A DNA stretch of 64,000 nucleotides, from contig CAYRIO010000016.1 in assembly GCA_964424355.1 (NCBI GenBank), positions 1-64,000 on the forward strand, written 5' to 3'. Source of the DNA: CAZEHS01 sp964424355 (GTDB lineage: Bacteria > Bacillota > Clostridia > Peptostreptococcales > Acidaminobacteraceae). Shown here piece by piece: positions 53,478 through 61,839 of the stretch. The notes under the pieces are model-generated. The model had not been told where the DNA came from and did no database searches. It saw nothing but the letters and a program-made list of their open reading frames with translations. Position 1 is the first letter of the stretch. Each line of letters starts with the position of its first letter. The position numbers and the translations under genes are program-made.

Positions 53478-53502
53478 GATCTTTAGAAAGCGGGTAAAGT
53501 GA

Positions 53503-54294
53503 TTGGAACTGAAATTAGCAGGCATCAGCAAAAATTTTATGTTGTCTCAAAAGGCATTTATTGCATTGGATAACATTGACCTTGAAATCGACAGCGGTGA
53601 GTTTGTCTGCATCGTGGGTCCTTCCGGGTGTGGTAAATCGACACTGCTGAACATGGTGGCGGGTCTTGATGCTCCCTCCCAGGGCGAAATCATTCTTAAC
53701 GGCTCCCGGGTAAGAGCTCCGGGACCTGATCGGGGGATGATCTTTCAAGACCCGGCCCTGTTTCCATGGCTCAACGTGATTGAGAACGTTGAGTTTGGCA
53801 TGAAGCAGGCAGGCATGAGTAAAGCTCAGAGACGGGAGCTGGCCATGGAGTATCTTTCCATGGTCCACCTCACAAAATTCGCGTCCGCATGGGTTCACAC
53901 GCTTTCCGGCGGGATGAAACAACGGGTTGCTCTGGCCAGAGCCCTGTCCCTCAATTCAAAGATGTTGTTGATGGACGAACCCTTTGCGGCACTGGACAGC
54001 CAAACCCGAGAACTTTTGTATCAGGAGCTGTATGAAATATGGCAGCGGACAAAGAAAACCATTCTATTTGTTACCCATCAGGTGGAGGAAGCCGTACTTC
54101 TGGCTGATCGAGTTCTGGTTATGACCGCAGCGCCTGGACGTATCAAGGCAGAATTCAGACTGGATTCAGAGCCGATTCGCAGTATTGAGAACCCGGAGGT
54201 ATTGCGCAGGGTCTCGGAAATCAAGGCAGTATTGAAAGATGAGGTGATGAAGGTTGCTCAAGGAGAACTGGCAGGAGAAGAAGTGGGTCGGTAG
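53503..54294 (+). CDS. Sulfonate/taurine-type ABC transporter, ATPase
   Basis: 263 residues from a TTG start; a GTG four bases earlier is out of frame. Walker A GPSGCGKST at 39-47, signature LSGGMKQR, Walker B MLLMDEPFAALD. SsuB/TauB-like. It couples ATP use to the permease encoded next, whose frame overlaps its end by 41 bases. Confidence 0.92.
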   Translation: MELKLAGISKNFMLSQKAFIALDNIDLEIDSGEFVCIVGPSGCGKSTLLNMVAGLDAPSQGEIILNGSRVRAPGPDRGMIFQDPALFPWLNVIENVEFGMKQAGMSKAQRRELAMEYLSMVHLTKFASAWVHTLSGGMKQRVALARALSLNSKMLLMDEPFAALDSQTRELLYQELYEIWQRTKKTILFVTHQVEEAVLLADRVLVMTAAPGRIKAEFRLDSEPIRSIENPEVLRRVSEIKAVLKDEVMKVAQGELAGEEVGR

Positions 54295-55081
54295 GAGTAT
54301 TTTCTATGCGGGGGTTCTGGCCTTGTGGCAGCTATGCTATCAGGCCGGGGTGGTGATGTTTCATATTTGGAAGCCTTATAGCTTTCCTTCTCCCCTAGGA
54401 GTTATGACCAGCCTGTTGGGGCTGATGCAGGACGGAACCTTGCCGATTGCCATAGGAACCAGTTTGACACGCATTATGATTGGGTTCTTTATTTCAGTTG
54501 TTCTGGGAGCGGTTCTGGGTTTGGCAATTCTGCAGACGGGGCGGTGGGGGGAGCATCTGAGCTCTCTGATAATGGGGCTCCAAACCTTGCCCAGCATTTG
54601 CTGGGTTCCCTTTGCGATTCTCTGGTATGGCTTGAATCAAAGTGCTATAATATTCGTAATTGTCATCGGCTCTACTTTTTCCATCGCTATTGCCATTGAA
54701 TCCAGCATACGCAGCATCAATCCGCTGTATATACGTGTTGCTAAAAACACCGGCATACGCAGGATCCCACTCTATGTGGATGTTATTTTTCCTGCAGCGT
54801 TGCCCGGCATTATCGCAGGCCTTAAACAGGGCTGGTCGTTTGCCTGGCGCTCCCTGATGGCAGGAGAAATGATGACGGCAACCCTGGGTTTGGGGCAGGT
54901 CCTGATGATTGGTCGGGACTTGGCCGATATCAGCCAGGTGGTGGCCGTGATGACTGTGATTGTTACCCTGGGTCTAGGGGTCGATCATCTGGCGTTCGGC
55001 TCCGTTGAGCGACGGCTCCGGCGACAATGGGGAGTCCATTCAACCAGTAAGGAGCTTTTGAAACAGGAGTTGAACGGATGA
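54254..55081 (+). CDS. Sulfonate/taurine-type ABC transporter, permease
   Basis: 275 residues with about six membrane segments. SsuC/TauC-like: the EAA-type loop appears as KNTGIRRIPLYVDVIFPAALPGIIAGLKQGW. The best start is TTG 54254 inside the ATPase gene, preceded by GAGGTGATGAAGG; no in-frame ATG or GTG is near. Its stop overlaps cysC by four bases (ATGA), so uptake and sulfate activation are translationally linked. Confidence 0.9.
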   Translation: MLKENWQEKKWVGRSIFYAGVLALWQLCYQAGVVMFHIWKPYSFPSPLGVMTSLLGLMQDGTLPIAIGTSLTRIMIGFFISVVLGAVLGLAILQTGRWGEHLSSLIMGLQTLPSICWVPFAILWYGLNQSAIIFVIVIGSTFSIAIAIESSIRSINPLYIRVAKNTGIRRIPLYVDVIFPAALPGIIAGLKQGWSFAWRSLMAGEMMTATLGLGQVLMIGRDLADISQVVAVMTVIVTLGLGVDHLAFGSVERRLRRQWGVHSTSKELLKQELNG

Positions 55082-55683
55082 AAACTCAAAACATTAGTTG
55101 GGATGCGGGAATGGTAAACCCGCATGATCGGAATAGACTATTGGGTCAACGTGGGCTGGTGATATGGCTGACAGGTCTATCCGGTTCCGGGAAATCTACC
55201 ATAGCTTCAGCCTTGGAAAAATGCTTGATCGATCAGGGGCGGTTGGTGCTTCGGCTAGATGGGGATAATCTTCGACATGGGTTGAACAAAGATTTGGGTT
55301 TCTCAAAAGAAGACCGGCAGGAGAATATCCGACGGATTGCAGAAGTATCTACATTACTTGCGGATGCTGGAATCATTGTGATAGTGGCTGCTATTACTCC
55401 CCACCGGGAGATGCGGAGCCATGCTAAGCAGATTATCGGTGCGGAACGTTTCGTGGAAGTATACATTAAAGCAGATATAGAAACCTGTAGAGCGAGAGAT
55501 CCGAAGGGGTTATATGTAAAGGCCTCAAATGGGGAAATAGAGCAGTTCACCGGTCTGGATGATCCCTATCAGATTCCCGAGAATCCAAGGATTGTGATAG
55601 ATACAGAAATGACGAACGCAAGCGAAGCCGTGGCAATGCTGCAGGAAATGATTCTTGAAGCAAGTGAAATTAAGCAAAGATGA
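55078..55683 (+). CDS. cysC: Adenylylsulfate (APS) kinase
   Basis: 201 residues, normal for a stand-alone enzyme. It phosphorylates APS at the 3' position to make PAPS. P-loop GLSGSGKST at 33-41, DGDNLRHGLN at 61-70, FSKEDRQENIRRIAEV at 75-90, and AITPHREMR are all intact. This contrasts with the altered kinase-like tail of CysN at 48556. Overlaps the permease gene by four bases, the last gene of the Rrf2 operon before the glycosyltransferases. Confidence 0.96.
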   Translation: MKTQNISWDAGMVNPHDRNRLLGQRGLVIWLTGLSGSGKSTIASALEKCLIDQGRLVLRLDGDNLRHGLNKDLGFSKEDRQENIRRIAEVSTLLADAGIIVIVAAITPHREMRSHAKQIIGAERFVEVYIKADIETCRARDPKGLYVKASNGEIEQFTGLDDPYQIPENPRIVIDTEMTNASEAVAMLQEMILEASEIKQR

Positions 55684-55711
55684 ATTTATTTGCTACTTGG
55701 GAAGGGCCTTC

Positions 55712-56632
55712 ATGCAAAATGTACTGGTAATGCTTTCAACCTATAATGGAGAGCGGCATCTGAAACAGCAGTTGGACAGCATCGTCAGCCAAGCGGAGAG
55801 CGATCTCTCTGTGAAAATCCTGGCGAGGGACGACGGCTCTCTGGATGGAACGCTGAGGATAATGGAAGCCTACACAGCCCAGCTTACCTGTTTGCCGGCT
55901 CGAAACATAGGCGCCGCGAGGAGTTTTCTTGAACTGATTCACCGTGCAAGTGCCGATGAGCATGACTATTTTGCGTTTTCAGATCAGGATGACGTTTGGA
56001 AACCGGGAAAATTGAAAAGAGCGACAGGGATTTTGAAATCAGTCAGTGGACCGGCTCTCTACATCAGTAATGCGACGATATGTGATTTTCGTCTGGAAAA
56101 CCAGCAGGATACAGAAATCTGTTTTTCAAAACAAAGTATCTATAATGCACTGATTGAGAACATTGGTATTGGGATGACCATGGTTATGAATCGTGAACTG
56201 TTGCTGCAGCTCCAAAAGACTTCGCCGAAGTATGTTTTTATGCATGACTGGTGGGTGTATATAGTCGCCTCAATGTTTGGAACAGTGAAATTTGATAAAG
56301 AAAGCTACGTGTTCTACCGTCAGCACGAGGACAATGTGATTGGCTATGGATCAAGCTTCTTGGAGCGATTGCGAAGAAGGCTGAATAGAGCGGTAAATGC
56401 TAAAGAGAGATTTTATCCAGTCATTCGGCAGACGGAATCTTTTCTGGACTGCTATGGCAGTTTCCTTGACAAAGATACATACCATCATTTGGCGGCGTGG
56501 ATTTCCTGCCAGAGGTCATGGCTGAGTAGATTGGCAATGCTGTCAAAGCTGCAGATATTTAGACAGCGCCCTACCGATCACGTGCTTTTCATAGGGTTGT
56601 TTTCTCTGGGATTTTATAACGAAAAGCGATAG
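55712..56632 (+). CDS. Family 2 glycosyltransferase (rhamnosyltransferase-like)
   Basis: 306 residues from ATG 55712, preceded by GGGAAGGG; an earlier in-frame ATG at 55655 overlaps cysC. GT-A fold: NVLVMLSTYNGERHLKQQLDS, ARDDGSLDGT and AFSDQDDVWKPGKL (DQDD acidic metal site). This subgroup includes many dTDP-rhamnose-using transferases, which fits the rfb genes, but the donor is not proven. No membrane segment. Confidence 0.88.
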   Translation: MQNVLVMLSTYNGERHLKQQLDSIVSQAESDLSVKILARDDGSLDGTLRIMEAYTAQLTCLPARNIGAARSFLELIHRASADEHDYFAFSDQDDVWKPGKLKRATGILKSVSGPALYISNATICDFRLENQQDTEICFSKQSIYNALIENIGIGMTMVMNRELLLQLQKTSPKYVFMHDWWVYIVASMFGTVKFDKESYVFYRQHEDNVIGYGSSFLERLRRRLNRAVNAKERFYPVIRQTESFLDCYGSFLDKDTYHHLAAWISCQRSWLSRLAMLSKLQIFRQRPTDHVLFIGLFSLGFYNEKR

Positions 56633-56683
56633 CGAGAGAAAAGGGAAACGAACTACTCATAACAACCGTAATGGGGTCTTGTA

Positions 56684-57769
56684 ATGAAAGTGCTGAATAT
56701 AATAACAAAACCAGACTGGGCAGGCGCACAGCGGATTGTTCTTGAAATCGCCAAGAGTGCATCTCAAAGGGACGATATGGTATTTGAGGTAGCAGTCGGT
56801 GGCGAAGGACTTCTGACAGATCATCTGCAAGCTTTAGGGATCAAAGTTCATCTATTAAAGGATTTGATTCATCCCATCAGACCGTTGCAGGATTTGCGCG
56901 GTTTTTTTGAGTTGAAGGACATCATTTGTGCAGGTCGGTATGATGCTGTTCATTGTCACTCAACTAAAGCGGGTATCCTGGGGCGGTTGGCGGCCAAAGC
57001 CTGTGGGGTGAAGAAAATCATCTACACCGTCCATGGTTGGTGGCCGATTCTTCGGTTTTCAAATCCGTGGATCAGGCGGTGCGCCATCCAGGTTGAACGA
57101 TTTTTGGCGAAGATGTCAACGGATTTGGTTCTGATCTCCACTGCGGATCTGGACGCTGCAATTCAGATGAAGATCGGGGATGTATCACGGCGGAAGATTA
57201 TCCGCAATGCAATCAGTTTGAATGCACCACCGGAATCCGGTGTCCTGCGCCGAGAGCTGAACCTCAGTGAAGACAAGATTATTATAGGGAATGTCGCCCG
57301 GGTAGATGCTCAAAAGAATCCGGATCTCTTTTTTGAGGTGGCCAAACAACTGAAATCTGATCAATTTGTCTTTGTTTGGGTGGGTGAGGGCACTGATTTG
57401 GAGAGAATGCGATCCCGAAGCCAACATGAAGGCATGGCATCGAAAGTGAAATTCATAGGATTCAGAGAAAATGGAATTGATTATATCTGTGACTTTGATA
57501 TGTTATTTATGACATCTCGAAGCGAGGGTGTTCCGATAAGCATTTTGGAGGCCATTGCTCTTGGGAAATTAATATTCTCATCAAATGTCGGTGGCATCAG
57601 TGAAACCATAGGGTTGGAAAACACATTCACTTTAGAGTGCGCTCCCGATTGCATCGCTGAAGCCCTGCAAAAGCGTGGGCTGGAGAAAGACCGCAGAAGT
57701 ATGAGTGACAGCTCCTACAGTGCTGAAGATATGTGCCATGCATATATGCAATGCTATTGGAAAAAATAG
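56684..57769 (+). CDS. Family 4 glycosyltransferase
   Basis: 361 residues. GT-B fold: N-terminal NIITKPDWAGAQRIVLEIAK, C-terminal donor site with NVARVDAQKNPDLFFEVAK, FIGFRENG and SRSEGVPISILEAIALGK (E-x7-E motif). It adds a sugar to a lipid-linked intermediate at the inner membrane face. Sits between a GT2 gene and the initiating phosphoglycosyltransferase. Confidence 0.9.
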   Translation: MKVLNIITKPDWAGAQRIVLEIAKSASQRDDMVFEVAVGGEGLLTDHLQALGIKVHLLKDLIHPIRPLQDLRGFFELKDIICAGRYDAVHCHSTKAGILGRLAAKACGVKKIIYTVHGWWPILRFSNPWIRRCAIQVERFLAKMSTDLVLISTADLDAAIQMKIGDVSRRKIIRNAISLNAPPESGVLRRELNLSEDKIIIGNVARVDAQKNPDLFFEVAKQLKSDQFVFVWVGEGTDLERMRSRSQHEGMASKVKFIGFRENGIDYICDFDMLFMTSRSEGVPISILEAIALGKLIFSSNVGGISETIGLENTFTLECAPDCIAEALQKRGLEKDRRSMSDSSYSAEDMCHAYMQCYWKK

Positions 57770-57868
57770 TGTGATGCACAGAGTTGAACCATTATCTTCA
57801 TTAAATATATACAGGATGGTCACCCTTTGCCAATTTCAAAGACCAGCGGGTGAAATACAAAGGTAGGT

Positions 57869-59305
57869 GTGATTTTGCGAGAAAAAGTATACAAACAGAA
57901 GCGGGACGGTCTTTTTTCAAAATTGATGGAGGGCGGATTTTACCTCGCAATCATCATTGTCAGCTACTGGCTGTCCTATAAACTGAATATTACAGGACTG
58001 TATGACCAGCGCAATGCAGAGGCCCTTCGAAACTCGACCTTGCTCATACTGCTGGCGGCGGCTCTGATTCTAATGACAAACCGGGTTTTTGAAACAGTGC
58101 GAAAATCGTTTATAGAAAACATCATCATCATGACGATGGTCAGCGGTATGACGGCTATTTTCGCTATGGCCATTGCGTTCTATTCTCGGGAATTCGCTTT
58201 GCCCCGCAGTCTGATTACGATGGCGTTTCTAATTCAGGTGGTAATGTTATCCGCTGCAAAGTGTTGTGTCATCGTCATGCTTAAAAAGGTTCACGGTGTG
58301 CGCAGGGTGATGGTCATCGCCTCGGTCGAGGAAAAAGAGCTGTTATTATCCAAACTGCTCTCCGACTCTCACTTTCCGGATCAGCTTTTGTATTATGCGC
58401 CGGCAGTCACGCCTTTGGTTTTGGAACGGATCAAGAACGTAGACCGAGTAATCGTTTCGGATACACTGGCGCCCGAAGCTCTGGATAGCGTGGTTCAGCA
58501 AGTGATGGAGGGCAGTAAGAAAATGTATGTCATCCCCCGGGCATATGAAATAGCAATTCTCAACTCAGAGTTTACCCAGTATTCTGATATCCCGGTGCTG
58601 AAAATCGATAACCTCTACCTGTCCTGGGAAAAGCGCACCTTGAAACGGGTGATGGACTTGGTGATCAGCATTCCTGCCCTGACCCTGCTGCTGCCGCTGA
58701 TGACAGCCGTTGCCCTGGCAATTATCCTGACCGATGGCCGGCCGGTTTTCTACACCCAGAAGCGGGTTACCCTTGGTAATCGGGTGTTTAAAGTAATCAA
58801 ATTCAGATCCATGATCAATGATGCAGAAAAGCTCAGCGGGGCCGTATTGGCTTGCGAGGAAGATCCACGCATCACTTCGGTGGGCAGATTTTTGCGGCGA
58901 TTTTGGTTGGATGAACTGCCCCAGCTGTTAAACGTCATCAAAGGGGATATGAGCCTGGTAGGGCCGAGGCCGGAGCGCCCCGTTTTTGTAGAGGAATTTT
59001 CACAGCAGTTTCCGCACTTCAAATACCGGCTCACAGCCAAGGCGGGGGTTACCGGCCTAGCCCAGGTAATGGGCCGATACACCACCAGCCCGGAAAACAA
59101 GCTGAAGTTCGACCTGATGTATATTCGAAACGCCAGCATTGCCTTCGACCTTCGGATTCTGCTTGAAACCGCCAAAAAAATCCTGATGGGCACCCTGCGC
59201 CGGGGTGAGCAAAAGGATCTCTCTTATAAGGAAGCAATCGGCTCCCGTGGCTTGGAAGAATCACCGTTGGGTGCGGAGGGCATGGTCATGTATCATCGCG
59301 TATAA
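57869..59305 (+). CDS. Membrane phosphoglycosyltransferase (undecaprenyl-phosphate sugar transferase)
   Basis: 478 residues; start GTG 57869 or TTG 57875, both after AGGTAGG. Residues ~15-130 hold four hydrophobic segments, ~145-260 a CoA-binding-like Rossmann domain, and ~250-450 the PF02397 catalytic domain. The last begins with its own hydrophobic segment at LKRVMDLVISIPALTLL and contains KFRSM, GRFLRRFWLDELPQLLNV and GPRPERP. It starts glycan synthesis by moving a sugar-1-phosphate to undecaprenyl phosphate, like WbaP/WsaP. It lies directly before the S-layer-type gene. Confidence 0.93.
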   Translation: MILREKVYKQKRDGLFSKLMEGGFYLAIIIVSYWLSYKLNITGLYDQRNAEALRNSTLLILLAAALILMTNRVFETVRKSFIENIIIMTMVSGMTAIFAMAIAFYSREFALPRSLITMAFLIQVVMLSAAKCCVIVMLKKVHGVRRVMVIASVEEKELLLSKLLSDSHFPDQLLYYAPAVTPLVLERIKNVDRVIVSDTLAPEALDSVVQQVMEGSKKMYVIPRAYEIAILNSEFTQYSDIPVLKIDNLYLSWEKRTLKRVMDLVISIPALTLLLPLMTAVALAIILTDGRPVFYTQKRVTLGNRVFKVIKFRSMINDAEKLSGAVLACEEDPRITSVGRFLRRFWLDELPQLLNVIKGDMSLVGPRPERPVFVEEFSQQFPHFKYRLTAKAGVTGLAQVMGRYTTSPENKLKFDLMYIRNASIAFDLRILLETAKKILMGTLRRGEQKDLSYKEAIGSRGLEESPLGAEGMVMYHRV

Positions 59306-59349
59306 GCCATGGCCATTATTACAAGTCCGTTACACCAATCCCCCCTGCA

Positions 59350-59378
59350 TTGACGACGCCCACCGGGAATAGTATAAT
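59350..59378 (+). promoter_or_regulatory. Strong promoter of the S-layer-type gene
   Basis: TTGACG (59350-59355), exactly 17 bases, TATAAT (59373-59378); near-consensus sigma-A promoter giving a ~118-base leader. Confidence 0.85.
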
Positions 59379-59390
59379 CAACATAGAATT

Positions 59391-59416
59391 CGAAGTGGAC
59401 CTCCGGAGACACTTCG
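59391..59416 (+). promoter_or_regulatory. 5' hairpin in the S-layer-type mRNA leader
   Basis: CGAAGTG (59391-59397) pairs with CACTTCG (59410-59416), enclosing the palindrome CTCCGGAG. It lies a few bases from the predicted mRNA 5' end, a place where hairpins protect abundant mRNAs. Confidence 0.5.
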
Positions 59417-59502
59417 CGCTCTACATACCACCAGATGCGGAAGAGGGTACGCTCTGGTCGGACTTATCCCCTCAAAAACCTACTAAGGGAGGAAAAAAAG
59501 GC

Positions 59503-61779
59503 ATGAAAAGAAAACTAGCTTTGTTCCTTGTACTGGCTCTTGTTTTGAGCTTGGTACCTGCGAACGTATTCGCGTCTTCAAGCAACAGCATCAGCAAGAC
59601 GCCTGGCATTGATAGTGACACTGTGTTCACTACGTCCAATGCACCTGTACTGCGTGTAGAAGAAAGTAACACTGGTGATTTCACTAGCGAAACTTTCCAA
59701 CTGGTTTTGACAAATGCAGAGTGGCATTACACAAACACTACTGCTGGCAGAGCTGCTTTTTCAAATTTGATTGAGGACTACATTGAAGCTAATGACCTTG
59801 ATGGCACTGGTGCCACTATGTGCGTAGCCGATGTTAATGTTCTGTCTTCTACAAAACTGGAAGTCGGGATTTCGATTCCTGCTACTCACACTGGCGATGA
59901 GTACTTCCTCAAAATTCCAATGGTTACGGACTTTGACGAAGATGGCCAAGCTACTGTAGCTGTGAAGCCTCTTGACAGCGCACTTAGCAGCGGCACATTC
60001 ACTTTTGCCGTTGTAGGTGACAGCAGCACAACTACTGAAATTGCAGACACCACTGATTTTGGTGATGCAACAACAACACTCGAAGATATCACAATCGAAG
60101 AAAACTCCATTGGAACCTTCGAAGGAACTGCTGGCAACGTAATCACTTTGAAATTGACTGATACCGATTTCTCTTGGGTAACAACTGGTGCAACTGTATC
60201 ACTGTCCGGCGGTTTCGGCAGCGGCACATTGGCTCTCACTGTTGATTCAAGCGATAAGAACATTGTGACGTTCCCTGCTGGTGCTCTGTTGTCCACTACA
60301 CAACGTGGCACAATCACCATCAGTGGCCTGCAAGTAAACCCCTCTAACGATGCGAGCTATGGCGACGTTAAAGTAAAAGTTTACGATGAAAAAGATGAAA
60401 TGACTGAAGAAACCATCGTAGTTGGTACTTATGGCGACTACGCAGTTACTGTAACAGCTGATGATGAAACGGCTGACCTGCCGGTTCTCTACGCTGGTGA
60501 TTACAGCAGCGACGAAGATGACATGATGCTTTCCGAAATGGTCATCGAAGAAGTTGTTCCGGATTCCATCGATGGCGATCGTTCTATCGTAGTACAGTTC
60601 CCTGATTGGGTTCACATCACGGAAGCTCCTGCTCTGAACGACACAGACAATGACAACATTGGCACTATCGTAGACGAAGGCGAATTTGCTGCTGGCGACA
60701 ACTCTTTCGAGTTCTCCCTCCTCAACAAAAGTACGACAAGCACTGGTGAAATCCACTTGGAATTCCCTGTTACAATCGAAGCTGGTAACGCTGGCGACAT
60801 CGTAGCTACAGTTTCCGGTCGTGCAATCAGTGAAGAGTTCAAAGTAACATTGGGTGTTGCTAAAGCACCTATCACAGTAACTGCTGAAGCTTCCGACGTT
60901 AAAATCGGTACACAAGGCCAAGCGGCTGCTAAGATTACTATCGTTGAAGCTGCTGACGCTGTAATCGGCGACAACTCCGATTCCGGTTCCGCAATGACTG
61001 GCTACACTTCAAACTCTGATGTAACAGGTAATGAACTTGTTCTTGACCTGGGCGACGATTTTGATTTCAGTGGCACACCTAAAGTTGAAGTAACTAAAGG
61101 CGACTTGGAAATTGATGATGTAGAGAAAGACGGTAGCGTCTTGACTATCACTATCGATCAAGAGTCCACAGAAGCTTCCACAATTGAAATCACTGGCGTA
61201 TCAGTTGACGTTGACCGTACAGTTGCTGAAGGCGGATACACTCTGTCCGTTGGCGGTGGTGCAATCGTTAAAAACTGGTACGACGATGAAGATGAAGCTA
61301 CTACTGCTGGACAAGATATCTTCTTCGAAGATTCCGACACAGCTGCAGAAGTTGCTTACCTGAACGTTGTAACTCCTGCTCCAACTGATACAACTGCTAC
61401 TGCTAAAGTTGTATTCACTATCGATGCTAAAGATTACAAAGTTGGTGACACTGTAGTTACTGGCGATGCTACTCCTTTCATCGACGGCAACAACCGCACT
61501 ATGCTTCCACTTCGCGCAATGGCTACTGCTCTTGGCGTAACGGATGCAAACATTTCATGGAATGAGACTGAGCGTTCCGTAACAATCTTCAAAGGCGATC
61601 GCGTCATTAAAGTTGTTATCGGTCAATCCTCCTTCCTGCTGAACGGCACTCCCGTTCCTATGGACACTGTAGCTGTCATCAAAGATAGCCGCACATTCCT
61701 CCCAGTTCGTGCTCTTGGCCAAGCTATGGGCAAAGTAGTAACTTGGGACGAAGCAACAAGAACAGTAACACTTCAATAG
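59503..61779 (+). CDS. S-layer-type surface protein with C-terminal PF07833 domain
   Basis: 758 residues from ATG 59503, after GGGAGG; the frame is open further upstream but that part is the leader. Signal peptide ends near VFA|SSS. Residues ~25-630 are acidic, Thr/Ser/Asp/Val-rich beta-type sequence with almost no Cys, typical of S-layer proteins and rich in possible O-glycosylation sites. A PF07833 domain at ~645-755 (MLPLRAMATALGV, TFLPVRALGQAMGKVVTWD) is the probable wall anchor. Codon use is strongly biased (many GCT, GTA, GAA, AAC) compared with its neighbours, as in very highly expressed genes. Likely the main S-layer protein and acceptor of the glycan; this is inference. Confidence 0.82.
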   Translation: MKRKLALFLVLALVLSLVPANVFASSSNSISKTPGIDSDTVFTTSNAPVLRVEESNTGDFTSETFQLVLTNAEWHYTNTTAGRAAFSNLIEDYIEANDLDGTGATMCVADVNVLSSTKLEVGISIPATHTGDEYFLKIPMVTDFDEDGQATVAVKPLDSALSSGTFTFAVVGDSSTTTEIADTTDFGDATTTLEDITIEENSIGTFEGTAGNVITLKLTDTDFSWVTTGATVSLSGGFGSGTLALTVDSSDKNIVTFPAGALLSTTQRGTITISGLQVNPSNDASYGDVKVKVYDEKDEMTEETIVVGTYGDYAVTVTADDETADLPVLYAGDYSSDEDDMMLSEMVIEEVVPDSIDGDRSIVVQFPDWVHITEAPALNDTDNDNIGTIVDEGEFAAGDNSFEFSLLNKSTTSTGEIHLEFPVTIEAGNAGDIVATVSGRAISEEFKVTLGVAKAPITVTAEASDVKIGTQGQAAAKITIVEAADAVIGDNSDSGSAMTGYTSNSDVTGNELVLDLGDDFDFSGTPKVEVTKGDLEIDDVEKDGSVLTITIDQESTEASTIEITGVSVDVDRTVAEGGYTLSVGGGAIVKNWYDDEDEATTAGQDIFFEDSDTAAEVAYLNVVTPAPTDTTATAKVVFTIDAKDYKVGDTVVTGDATPFIDGNNRTMLPLRAMATALGVTDANISWNETERSVTIFKGDRVIKVVIGQSSFLLNGTPVPMDTVAVIKDSRTFLPVRALGQAMGKVVTWDEATRTVTLQ

Positions 61780-61792
61780 TAATTAAATAAAA

Positions 61793-61826
61793 GAGACGCC
61801 TTCCCTTGGGGGAGGCGTCTTTTTTT
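61793..61826 (+). terminator. Rho-independent terminator after the S-layer-type gene
   Basis: AGACGCCTTCCC ttgg GGGAGGCGTCT followed by seven T residues. Confidence 0.9.
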
Positions 61827-61839
61827 GAAAGGTGAGCTT

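Noticed and set aside
59350..59502. 51 extra N-terminal codons for the S-layer-type protein
   Set aside because: They overlap the promoter and leader hairpin; a signal peptide and GGGAGG site mark ATG 59503.
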